A stretch of DNA of 8,654 bases from an uncultured Eubacteriales bacterium (GCA_900548125.1 URJN01000082.1:1-8654), one strand, 5' to 3'. Counted from the first letter of the stretch, positions 1 through 6,327 are shown. Notes: generated by a model from the sequence alone, not told the origin. Numbers and translations are program-made.

Positions 1-41
1 TATGAAGAACGTTCGGAAAATGAAGCGCGCTGCATTTTTTC

Positions 42-70
42 TTGCATTTTAGCGCAAAAAACGGTAAAAT
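42..70 (+). promoter_or_regulatory. Predicted sigma-A-type promoter of psuKG
   Basis: TTGCAT at 42-47 and TAAAAT at 65-70 are separated by exactly 17 bases, a good match to a housekeeping -35/-10 pair, about 60 bases ahead of the psuK start. The -35 box lies within two direct copies of TGCATTTT (31-38 and 43-50), flanked by the short inverted pair GCGCT (27-31) and AGCGC (51-55), so a regulator might bind here. Prediction from sequence only. Confidence 0.5.
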
Positions 71-99
71 AAGCAGGAACATACAGGAAGCGGGCAAAG

Positions 100-114
100 C
101 TGCTTTTGAAGCAG
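100..114 (+). other. Short hairpin just upstream of the psuK ribosome binding site
   Basis: CTGCTT (100-105) and AAGCAG (109-114) form a perfect 6-bp stem with a TTG loop. It abuts the Shine-Dalgarno GGGAGG (114-119), which sits 11 bases before the ATG at 131. The hairpin could modulate ribosome access or be a protein-binding dyad. It may also be chance, since 6-bp stems are common. Confidence 0.3.
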
Positions 115-130
115 GGAGGTTTTTCTGAGC

Positions 131-1054
131 ATGGGTTATATTGCCGGTATCGGCGGCGCAAATATGGATATTCACGGCAGGAGCGACAGACAGCTCATCA
201 TGCGCGATTCCAACCCGGGTTCGCTGCATACGTCCCTGGGCGGCGTCTGCCGGAATATCTGCGAAAATCTCGCAAGGCTGGGTGAGGATGTTCGGTTGAT
301 TACCGTTGTAGGCGATGACGTGCAGGGGCGCGGCATCCTTGAAGGGTGTACAAAGGCGGGCATCGACATGCGCGCGGCGCGCGTACTGCCCGGCGAGCGT
401 TCTTCCAGCTATATCTCCATCATGGACGGCGACGGCGATATGCTGCTGGCGATGAGCGATATGCATATCATCAAGCAGCTCAATCCGCAGATTATTGACG
501 AGTCGCGCGACCTGCTCTGCGGGGCGGATTTGGTGGTCTGCGACGGCAATCTTTCCGCTAAAACCATCGAGCGTCTGTCACAGGTCTGCGACAGACCGCT
601 GTATCTCGATCCGGTTTCCACGGCATGGGCGAGGGAGCTTCGCCCGTATATCGGATGCTTTGACACCATCAAGCCCAACCGCATGGAGCTGGAAATCCTG
701 AGCGACTGCCCTGTGGATACGCCGGAAAACGTCGAGATGGCGTGCGATATCGTGCGGGGCAAGGGCGTGCGCCGCGTGTTCGTGTCCCTCGGCAAGGACG
801 GCATGTTCTACAAGGGACCCGAGGGCGCCATCTGGGGCGCGAGCCGCGCCTTTGACGGCATGGTGAACGCGACCGGCGCGGGCGACGCATCGCTGGCGGG
901 CATCATCTACGCGACCCGGCACGGCTATTCTGCGGAGGACACGCTTGCCTTCGGCATGGGCGCGGGCATGGTCGCCATTTCTTCAAGCGACACCATCAGC
1001 CGCGAGATGAGTCCCGCGGCGATTGAGAATATGGTAAAGGAGTATATCAAATGA
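131..1054 (+). CDS. psuK: Pseudouridine kinase (PfkB/ribokinase family)
   Basis: Cytoplasmic kinase predicted to phosphorylate pseudouridine at the 5' hydroxyl using ATP, the first step of pseudouridine degradation. The 307-residue length is normal for the PfkB family. The N-terminal substrate region has GIGGAN near residues 6-11, the stretch DSNPG around 26-30 and GGVCRNICENLARLG from about residue 37, closely like known PsuK proteins. The C-terminal PfkB signature NATGAGDA covers residues 246-253, with Asp252 as the expected catalytic base and the Gly-rich anion hole intact. The ATG at 131 is preceded by GGGAGG at 114-119. The stop codon overlaps the psuG start in ATGA, implying translational coupling. 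The adjacent psuG is what makes pseudouridine, rather than another nucleoside or sugar, the likely substrate. Confidence 0.9.
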   Translation: MGYIAGIGGANMDIHGRSDRQLIMRDSNPGSLHTSLGGVCRNICENLARLGEDVRLITVVGDDVQGRGILEGCTKAGIDMRAARVLPGERSSSYISIMDGDGDMLLAMSDMHIIKQLNPQIIDESRDLLCGADLVVCDGNLSAKTIERLSQVCDRPLYLDPVSTAWARELRPYIGCFDTIKPNRMELEILSDCPVDTPENVEMACDIVRGKGVRRVFVSLGKDGMFYKGPEGAIWGASRAFDGMVNATGAGDASLAGIIYATRHGYSAEDTLAFGMGAGMVAISSSDTISREMSPAAIENMVKEYIK

Positions 1055-1977
1055 GCAATTTTGATCTGAAGGCGTACATGGACATCACCCCCGAAATCGA
1101 GGAAGCCGTTCGCACCGGCAAGCCGGTCGTCGCGCTGGAAAGCACGATTCTCAGCCACGGCATGCCGTATCCGGAGAACCTGAGCTTTGCGCGCGATGTC
1201 GAGAAAATCATCCGCGAGCAGGGCGCGATTCCGGCGACGATGGCGATTATCGACGGACGGCTCAAGTGCGGTCTGACCGAGGCGGAACTGGTTCGCATGT
1301 GCGAAGCGAAGGGCGTGCTGAAAGTCAGCCGCCGCGATCTGCCGATCGTTGTTGCGCAGAAGCTGACGGGCGCGACGACCGTTGCGACCACGATGATTCT
1401 GGCGAATATGGCGGGCATCCACGTCTTTGCGACCGGCGGCATCGGCGGCGTGCATCGTCACGGCGAAGTGACGATGGACGTCAGCGCGGATTTGCAGGAG
1501 CTGGCGCATACGCCGGTTGCGGTTATCTGCGCAGGCGCGAAGATGATTCTGGATATCGGGCGCACGCTTGAATATCTGGAGACGATGGGCGTTCCGGTGC
1601 TGGGCTTGAACACGGATGATTTCCCGGCGTTCTACTGCCGTAAGAGCGGTTTCGGCGTTGACTGCAACGCCAAGACTCCGGCGGACGTCGCTGCGATTGC
1701 CAAGGCGAAGTGGGGCATGGGCTTGCAGGGCGGCATGCTCATCGGCAATCCGGTTCCGGAAGAGTACGCGATGGACTTTGACGAGATGAGCGCGGTCATC
1801 GACAAGGCGATGGCAATGGCGGATGAAGCCGGCGTCAAGGGCAAGAACATCACGCCGTTCCTGCTGGCGCACATTGTGGAGCTGACCGGCGGCGACAGCC
1901 TCAAGACCAACATTCAGCTGGCGTTCAATAACGCGCGCGCGGCGGCGCAGATTGCTGTGGAGCTGGCGAAGGCGTAA
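1051..1977 (+). CDS. psuG: Pseudouridine-5'-phosphate glycosidase
   Basis: Cytoplasmic enzyme that reversibly cleaves the C-C glycosidic bond of pseudouridine 5'-phosphate, giving uracil and ribose 5-phosphate; in cells it works in the degradative direction. The 308 residues match the family length. Recognisable motifs in order are ALESTILSHGMPYP (residues 28-41, with Glu30 equivalent to the catalytic Glu31 of E. coli PsuG), ATGGIGGVHRHGE, SADLQEL (Asp147 probably the metal ligand), CAGAKMILDIG (Lys164 equivalent to the ribose-linking Lys166), and a C-terminal GKNITPFLL followed by GGDSLKTN. Catalytic residue equivalences are by motif position, not by alignment. The ATG overlaps the psuK stop by 4 bases and is preceded by AAAGGAG at about 1035-1041. 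All key residues are present, so the gene should be functional. Confidence 0.95.
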   Translation: MSNFDLKAYMDITPEIEEAVRTGKPVVALESTILSHGMPYPENLSFARDVEKIIREQGAIPATMAIIDGRLKCGLTEAELVRMCEAKGVLKVSRRDLPIVVAQKLTGATTVATTMILANMAGIHVFATGGIGGVHRHGEVTMDVSADLQELAHTPVAVICAGAKMILDIGRTLEYLETMGVPVLGLNTDDFPAFYCRKSGFGVDCNAKTPADVAAIAKAKWGMGLQGGMLIGNPVPEEYAMDFDEMSAVIDKAMAMADEAGVKGKNITPFLLAHIVELTGGDSLKTNIQLAFNNARAAAQIAVELAKA

Positions 1978-1990
1978 AGAAGGGGCGGTC

Positions 1991-2039
1991 GGGGCGTTGC
2001 CCCAAGCCTCATAAGGGGACGGAACTTCTATGCCCCTTA
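1991..2039. repeat. Double-hairpin intergenic repeat, copy 1
   Basis: Two hairpins in tandem just after psuG. The first is GGGGC (1991-1995), GTT, GCCCC (1999-2003). The second is TAAGGGG (2012-2018), a 14-base loop, CCCCTTA (2033-2039). The arrangement GGGC-loop-GCCC, then an AARCCY linker, then AGGGG-loop-CCCCT matches copy 2 at 2252-2302, although the loop sequences differ. It is non-coding and looks like a dispersed palindromic repeat of the REP type. Confidence 0.5.
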
Positions 2040-2070
2040 ATGATGTTATCGCTTTGCGGTAGCCGAAAAA

Positions 2071-2135
2071 CAACTGTATATGAAAAGGGACTTGCTCAGT
2101 GTCGAAACTCAGCAAGTCCCTTTTGTATGCGGTTG
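2071..2135 (+). terminator. Long hairpin terminator after psuKG
   Basis: AAAAGGGACTTGCT (2083-2096) and AGCAAGTCCCTTTT (2111-2124) form a perfect 14-bp stem around a 14-base loop. The A-run and T-run at the stem base suit an intrinsic terminator that could work in both directions. The flanks 2071-2081 and 2125-2135 pair for a further 11 positions (three as G-U), with one bulged G at 2082. The helix of about 25 bp is longer than a typical terminator. Confidence 0.7.
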
Positions 2136-2189
2136 ATTTGCGGGGGATTGGGGGGAAAACAGGGTTAGCGGCTCGATGAGAGGGGAGCG

Positions 2190-2218
2190 GAATCAGGTTT
2201 CGCTTCGCTCCCTGATTC
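2190..2218. repeat. Intergenic hairpin with TTCGCTTCGC in the loop
   Basis: GAATCAGG (2190-2197) and CCTGATTC (2211-2218) are a perfect 8-bp inverted repeat around a 13-base loop. The interval contains the first of three direct TTCGCTTCGC copies (2199-2208, 2228-2237, 2312-2321). An alternative pairing of GGAGCG (2184-2189) with CGCTCC (2206-2211) would compete with this hairpin. No function is evident. Confidence 0.4.
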
Positions 2219-2251
2219 TTGCTTCTATTCGCTTCGCGATATGGGGAACGG

Positions 2252-2302
2252 GGGTTACGTTGGGCTGCCGCCCAAACCCGCCTGAGGGGGATTCCCCCTC
2301 AG
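2252..2302. repeat. Double-hairpin intergenic repeat, copy 2
   Basis: TTGGGCTGCCGCCCAA (2260-2275) is a 6-bp stem with a TGCC loop, extended by GGGT (2252-2255) with ACCC (2276-2279) across a bulge. It is followed by CTGAGGGGG (2282-2290), ATT, CCCCCTCAG (2294-2302), a perfect 9-bp stem. The layout is the same as copy 1 at 1991-2039. The 21 bases at 2255-2275 recur exactly, inverted, at 6530-6550. Confidence 0.6.
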
Positions 2303-2351
2303 ACTCCCTTCTTCGCTTCGCGGCGGTATTAAGAAGGGGATGAGTTTTTTT
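2303..2351 (+). terminator. Possible hairpin plus T-run upstream of the phosphofructokinase promoter
   Basis: CCCTTCTT (2306-2313) pairs with AAGAAGGG (2331-2338), enclosing the third TTCGCTTCGC copy. Alternatively ACTC (2303-2306) can pair with GAGT (2342-2345) across a bulge, bringing the helix base next to seven T residues (2345-2351). This could be an intrinsic terminator shielding the next gene from upstream reading, or simply part of the repeat cluster, since 2306-2320 also recurs inverted at 6513-6527. Confidence 0.35.
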
Positions 2352-2356
2352 CACAC

Positions 2357-2384
2357 TTAACAAAAAACAATACTATGATATGAT
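2357..2384 (+). promoter_or_regulatory. Predicted promoter of the phosphofructokinase gene
   Basis: TTAACA (2357-2362) and TATGAT (2379-2384) are 16 bases apart in a locally AT-rich patch, 60 bases before the ATG at 2444. A second overlapping TATGAT lies at 2374-2379, so the exact -10 box is uncertain. Nothing resembling a riboswitch fits in the short leader. Confidence 0.5.
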
Positions 2385-2443
2385 AAAAACAACAGAGAAT
2401 CGCAAAGAAGCGCGAGGAACACTTGGTGAAAGGGTAATGCAGT

Positions 2444-3622
2444 ATGAAAGGCAATCTAATCCTCATCCACGGCGGCGGTCCGACGGCGGTCATCAACGCA
2501 TCGCTTGCCGGCGCAATCCGTCAGGCTCAGAAAGAGCCGAACGTTGACCGCATTCTGGCGGCAATCGGCGGCACGGGCGGGCTGATGCAAGGTCATGTAC
2601 GCGATCTGACGGACATTTCGGAAGCAGAGCTGGAGATGCTGGAGCGCACGCCGGGCAGCGCAATCGGCACGTCCCGCGATGCGCTGGAGGAGGAAGATTA
2701 TCGGCTCTTAGCGCAGAAGTGCGTTGAATACGGTGCGAAGTACGTGCTGATGAACGGCGGCAACGGAACGATGGACGCCTGCGGCAAGCTCTGCCGTGCT
2801 TTGGCAGGAACGGACATCCGCGTGATGGGCATTCCCAAAACGATGGACAACGACATCGCCGTAACCGACCACGCGCCGGGCTTCGGCAGTGCGGCGCGCT
2901 ACATTGCGCAGAGTGTCGCGGAGGTGACGGCGGACGTCCACGGCTTACCGATTCACGTGGTCGTCATCGAGGCGAGCGGACGCAACGCGGGCTGGATCAC
3001 GGCGGCGAGTGCGCTGGCGCGTCAGGCTGGCGTAGACGGTCCGGACTTGATTTATCTGCCGGAAAGACCGTTTGACGAGGCGCAGTATCTGGCGGACGTG
3101 AAGGCGTTGATTGAGAAAAAGCGCGGCGTGGTTGTCGTGGCGAGCGAGGGCTTGAAGGACAAGGACGGCAAGCCGATTGTTGAGCCGGTTTTCAAGGTCG
3201 GGCGCGCGACGTACTTCGGCGATGTATCCGCGCATCTGGCGAATCTGGTCATCAAGCATCTGGGCTACAAGGCGCGCAGCGAGAAGCCGGGGCTTTTGGG
3301 GCGTGCATCCATTCCGCTGTCCTCCAAGGTGGACAGGGAAGAAGCGATTCTCGCGGGCGCGGAAGCGGTTCGTGCGGCATGCGCGGGGGAGAGCGGCAAG
3401 ATGGTCGGCTTCATTCGCGAAAGCACGTCGCCCTATCGCGTCCGAACCACGCTCATCGACGTAAACGATGTGATGCTGGTGGAAAAGAAGATGCCGGACG
3501 AATACATCAACGCGGCGGGCAACGGCGTCACGCAGGCGTTTATGGACTGGTGCGCACCGCTGATCGGCGAGCCGCTGGAGAAGCTGATTTCATTAAGGGA
3601 TGATGGAATTTCACCCTTTTAA
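2444..3622 (+). CDS. Phosphofructokinase of the pyrophosphate-type clade, phosphoryl donor uncertain
   Basis: Cytoplasmic PfkA-superfamily enzyme, 392 residues, predicted to phosphorylate fructose 6-phosphate to the 1,6-bisphosphate in glycolysis. The length and the motifs GGGPTAVINASLAG near the N-terminus, PKTMDND (residues 131-137, Asp135 the expected catalytic base), HAPGFGSAARYIA, GRNAGW and the C-terminal YINAAGNGVTQAF place it with clostridial proteins usually annotated as PPi-dependent (pfp). Two positions are odd. The donor-site motif reads GGNGTMD (105-111), with Gly108 where PPi enzymes of this clade usually have Asp, combined with Lys132, a mix seen in some ATP-using PFKs. The substrate motif usually written MGR reads SGR (178-180). 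The donor, or even the sugar substrate, may therefore differ. The start at 2444 is supported by AAAGGG at 2429-2434. No terminator is seen before the importer genes. Confidence 0.85.
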   Translation: MKGNLILIHGGGPTAVINASLAGAIRQAQKEPNVDRILAAIGGTGGLMQGHVRDLTDISEAELEMLERTPGSAIGTSRDALEEEDYRLLAQKCVEYGAKYVLMNGGNGTMDACGKLCRALAGTDIRVMGIPKTMDNDIAVTDHAPGFGSAARYIAQSVAEVTADVHGLPIHVVVIEASGRNAGWITAASALARQAGVDGPDLIYLPERPFDEAQYLADVKALIEKKRGVVVVASEGLKDKDGKPIVEPVFKVGRATYFGDVSAHLANLVIKHLGYKARSEKPGLLGRASIPLSSKVDREEAILAGAEAVRAACAGESGKMVGFIRESTSPYRVRTTLIDVNDVMLVEKKMPDEYINAAGNGVTQAFMDWCAPLIGEPLEKLISLRDDGISPF

Positions 3623-3645
3623 TTTGTAAATGGTTGACGTATAAT
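3617..3645 (+). promoter_or_regulatory. Possible promoter of the ABC importer operon
   Basis: A perfect TATAAT lies at 3640-3645, and 17 bases upstream is TTTTAA (3617-3622), a weak -35 box that overlaps the end of the phosphofructokinase gene. The alternative TTGACG at 3634-3639 abuts the TATAAT and lacks a good -10 of its own. With no terminator in the gap, the importer may be transcribed from here, by read-through, or both. Confidence 0.4.
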
Positions 3646-3691
3646 CAAAACATCGAAAGACATTTTTAGGAAAATGGACAAGGAGAAAGAC

Positions 3692-4483
3692 ATGGAAAAG
3701 AAGAATAAGAAAGGGAGCCTTGCGGATCGCATTCCTCATCAGGTGTGGCTGCTCATCTCGTTTGCAGCGGCGATGGGACTGTGGACGCTGCTGTCCGTCA
3801 TCCCCGCGACCTCCCGCGCATTTCCGAATGTGTTCAAGGTTCTCAGCTCGATTAAGACCATGATTGACCGCGGCGTGCTCTGGAAGGATATCTCCTCCAG
3901 CCTGATTTCCGTCGTGTCCGGTTATGCGCTGGGCTTCGTCATCGCCCTGCCGGTCGCTATCCTCATGGCGTGGTATAAGCCGGTTCGCTACATCATCGAG
4001 CCGTGGATTCAGTTCATCCGCAACATTCCGCCTCTGGCGTATGTTCCGCTGATTGTTATCGCCGCCGGCGTCGGCCGCAAGCCGCAGATTATCGTCATCA
4101 CGATTGCGTGCTTCCTCATCATGTGCGTGACAATCTATCAGGGCGTTATCAACGTCGATGAAACGCTCATCAAGGCGGCGCGGGTTCTCGGCGCGACCGA
4201 TAAGGATATCTTCATCCGCGTCATCGCTCCGGCGACCCTGCCGTTCATCCTGACCGCCATTCGTCTGGGCGCGTCCGTTGCCCTGACGACCCTGATTGCC
4301 GCCGAATCCACCGGCGCCATGGCGGGCTTGGGCATGCGAATCCGCAGCCTGAACAACTCGTTTGAATCCGCGCCGATGCTGCTGTACATCATCATCATCG
4401 GTATCCTCGGCATCACCATTGAAAAGCTCATCAAGACCGCAGAAAGGAGGCTCACGTCATGGCAGGAGAAGCGCGAAATCTGA
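3692..4483 (+). CDS. ABC importer permease, SsuC/TauC-like
   Basis: Integral membrane subunit of an ABC importer of the nitrate/sulfonate/taurine/pyrimidine-precursor class (binding-protein-dependent permease family), 263 residues from this start. A short basic cytoplasmic N-terminus is followed by about six hydrophobic segments. The ATPase-contacting EAA loop is visible as AARVLGATDKDIF with ALP-like APATLP downstream, residues about 162-183. An in-frame ATG lies at 3674, but the one at 3692 has AAGGAG (3680-3685) six bases upstream and is preferred; the earlier start would add six residues with its ribosome binding site too close. The 3' end overlaps the ATPase gene by 25 bases, indicating coupled synthesis. 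The substrate cannot be assigned from this subunit. Confidence 0.9.
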   Translation: MEKKNKKGSLADRIPHQVWLLISFAAAMGLWTLLSVIPATSRAFPNVFKVLSSIKTMIDRGVLWKDISSSLISVVSGYALGFVIALPVAILMAWYKPVRYIIEPWIQFIRNIPPLAYVPLIVIAAGVGRKPQIIVITIACFLIMCVTIYQGVINVDETLIKAARVLGATDKDIFIRVIAPATLPFILTAIRLGASVALTTLIAAESTGAMAGLGMRIRSLNNSFESAPMLLYIIIIGILGITIEKLIKTAERRLTSWQEKREI

Positions 4484-5268
4484 CCGGCAGCGACAAGGTC
4501 CGCGTCAAGATTGACAATGTCCGCAAGGTGTTCAACACCCGCAACGGCGAAATGGTCGCCCTGAACGGCGTAAGCCTGGACATCCACGAGAACGAATTCA
4601 TCTGTGTCGTCGGTCCGTCCGGCTGCGGCAAATCGACTCTGCTCAACATCATCGCCGGTCTGACCGAGCCGACCAGCGGCAAGGTCTACTGCGATGGCAA
4701 GGAAGTCACCGGAACCGGCACCGAGCGCGGCGTCGTCTTCCAGCAGTACGCCCTGTTCCCGTGGCTGACGGTCAAGAAGAACGTCATGTTCGCGCTGGAA
4801 ATGCGCGGCGTCAAGGGCAAGGAAGCCGAAGAGGAAGCCCTCAAGTATCTGGCGATGGTCGATCTGGTCAAGTTCGCCGACCACTATCCCAAGGAGCTTT
4901 CCGGCGGCATGAAGCAGCGCGTCGCAATCGCCCGCGCCTACGCCGCCAACCCGGAAGTCCTGCTGATGGACGAACCGTTCGGCGCGCTGGATGCCCAGAC
5001 CCGTACTCAGCTTCAGACCGAACTGCTGGAAACGTGGGAGCGTGAGAAAAAGACCTGCTTCTTCATCACCCATGACGTCGAAGAGGCGATCATCCTCGCG
5101 CAGCGCGTCATCATCATGAGCGCCCGCCCGGGTCGTATCAAGGATATCGTGGATATCAACATCCCGTATCCGCGCACGCAGGAAACCAAGCTCACGCCGG
5201 AATTCAACGAGCTGAAGAACCACATCTGGAGCCAGGTCTATCAGGAATATCTGGCGGTCAGAAAGTAA
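4459..5268 (+). CDS. ABC importer ATP-binding protein, SsuB/TauB-like
   Basis: Cytoplasmic ATPase that powers the importer encoded by its neighbours; 269 residues, normal for the SsuB/TauB/NrtD group. All nucleotide-binding motifs are intact: Walker A GPSGCGKST (residues 52-60), Q-loop in VFQQYALFPWLTV (Gln95/96), signature LSGGMKQ (147-153), Walker B VLLMDE (167-172), D-loop GALD (175-178) and switch His205 in FFITHD. The FPWLTV sequence after the Q-loop is typical of the nitrate/sulfonate/taurine group. The ATG has AAAGGAGG at 4443-4450, eight bases upstream and inside the permease gene, whose end it overlaps. No unusual substitutions are seen. Confidence 0.95.
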   Translation: MAGEARNLTGSDKVRVKIDNVRKVFNTRNGEMVALNGVSLDIHENEFICVVGPSGCGKSTLLNIIAGLTEPTSGKVYCDGKEVTGTGTERGVVFQQYALFPWLTVKKNVMFALEMRGVKGKEAEEEALKYLAMVDLVKFADHYPKELSGGMKQRVAIARAYAANPEVLLMDEPFGALDAQTRTQLQTELLETWEREKKTCFFITHDVEEAIILAQRVIIMSARPGRIKDIVDINIPYPRTQETKLTPEFNELKNHIWSQVYQEYLAVRK

Positions 5269-5279
5269 AAAAAGCCCCA

Positions 5280-5302
5280 AAGCGGATAGGAATTTTCCGC
5301 TT
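5280..5302 (+). other. Intercistronic hairpin before the binding-protein gene
   Basis: AAGCGGA (5280-5286) and TCCGCTT (5296-5302) form a perfect 7-bp stem with a 9-base loop between the ATPase and binding-protein genes. It is followed by AACAATAA rather than a T-run, so it is not a convincing terminator. It could be an RNA-stability or processing element giving the binding protein a higher mRNA level; this is inference. Confidence 0.4.
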
Positions 5303-5335
5303 AACAATAACTGACAACACTCAGGAGGTAACATC

Positions 5336-6304
5336 ATGAAGAAACTTCTCGCCGTGCTGCTCGCTCTGTCCTGCATGCTCATCGGAGCTGCGGCTGTCGC
5401 CGAAACGCTCAACGTCGCTTACATGCCGAACTACGGTAGCCTGTGGTCTGTGGAGACCGCGATCAACAAGGGCTACTTTGAGGAAGAGGGTCTGACCCTG
5501 AACCTCGTCGAGTTCGCCGACGGCCCGACCATCATCGCTGCTATGGAAAGCGGCTCCATCGACGTGGGCTACATCGGTCAGGGCGCTCACAAGCTGTGCA
5601 TCAACGGCCGTGCTTCCATCTTCGCGCTCAGCCACATCTCCAACGGCGACGCGCTCATCGGCGGCAAGGGCATCAAGACGGTTGAAGAGCTGAAGGGCAA
5701 GGTCGTCGCCTACTCTTCCGGAACTTCTTCCGAGGACATCCTCAAGAACTCCCTCGACAAGGCCGGCATGACCATGGACGACATCAAGGCGATGGATATG
5801 GACGCTTCCGCCATCGTGACCGCGATGCTCTCCGGCGGCGTGGACGCCTGCGCAACCTGGAGCCCGAACAGCCTGAAGATCCTTGAGGAGCTGCCGGACG
5901 CCACCAAGCTGACCGACAACATGACCTTCTCCGACACCACCGTTTCTCTGGCGAGCTGGATCTGCATGCCGAAGTACGGCGAGGAAAACCATGACCTGCT
6001 GGTTCGCTTCACCCGCGCTCTGTTCAAGGGCATGGATTACAGCGCGAACGAGCATTACGACGAGGTCAGCGAGTGGGTCGCCAAGCAGACCGCTACCGAC
6101 TATGAGTCCGTTTACAATCAGCGCGGCGACGCCCAGTGGCTGACCGGCAAGGAAGTTGCCGAGGGCGCTGCGGACGGCACTGTTGCGAAGTACTATGAGC
6201 TCCAGCGCGACAACTTTGTCAAGGCTGGCGCGGTTGAAAAGGATCCGGCTCCGGACGTTGCCGAGTATGTGCTCTTTGACGTCATGACCGAAGCCGACAA
6301 GTAA
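5336..6304 (+). CDS. ABC importer substrate-binding protein, SsuA/TauA/NMT1-like
   Basis: Extracytoplasmic solute-binding protein delivering substrate to the permease; 322 residues, usual for the family. Residues 1-22 form a signal peptide: KK, a hydrophobic core, then AVA before Glu23, a good signal peptidase I site. There is a Cys13, but it sits inside the hydrophobic core after ALS and does not make a proper lipobox. The mature protein starts with TLNVAYMPNYGSL. It continues with KGYFEEEGL, a pattern shared by nitrate/sulfonate/thiamine-precursor binding proteins, and carries DACATWSPN at 170-178, the family's hinge or second-domain signature. AGGAGGT (5323-5329) lies six bases before the ATG, the strongest ribosome binding site in the operon, fitting high expression. 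The ligand could be a sulfonate, a pyrimidine or another small molecule. Confidence 0.9.
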   Translation: MKKLLAVLLALSCMLIGAAAVAETLNVAYMPNYGSLWSVETAINKGYFEEEGLTLNLVEFADGPTIIAAMESGSIDVGYIGQGAHKLCINGRASIFALSHISNGDALIGGKGIKTVEELKGKVVAYSSGTSSEDILKNSLDKAGMTMDDIKAMDMDASAIVTAMLSGGVDACATWSPNSLKILEELPDATKLTDNMTFSDTTVSLASWICMPKYGEENHDLLVRFTRALFKGMDYSANEHYDEVSEWVAKQTATDYESVYNQRGDAQWLTGKEVAEGAADGTVAKYYELQRDNFVKAGAVEKDPAPDVAEYVLFDVMTEADK

Positions 6305-6327
6305 GCTCTAAAATCGAAAAGCCCTTG

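Noticed and set aside
925..2115. Long open frame of 396 codons on the - strand over psuG
   Set aside because: It is antisense to the clearly functional psuG, its translation is rich in Arg, His and Ala with no recognisable domain, and it runs into the terminator hairpin. GC-rich codon bias explains the lack of stops.
1991..2302. A CRISPR array
   Set aside because: The repeats are hairpins of different sequence, without regular spacers or constant repeat length.
2136..2443. A small protein gene in the non-coding gap
   Set aside because: I saw no start codon with a ribosome binding site leading to a plausible reading frame; the stretch is dominated by hairpins and the promoter of the next gene.
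3623..3691. A riboswitch (for example TPP) controlling the importer
   Set aside because: The gap is only about 70 bases and lacks the conserved TPP motifs or any substantial paired structure.
4138..5412. Long open frame of 424 codons on the - strand over the importer genes
   Set aside because: It spans parts of three well-supported + strand genes and shows no family motif. It is a reverse-frame shadow.
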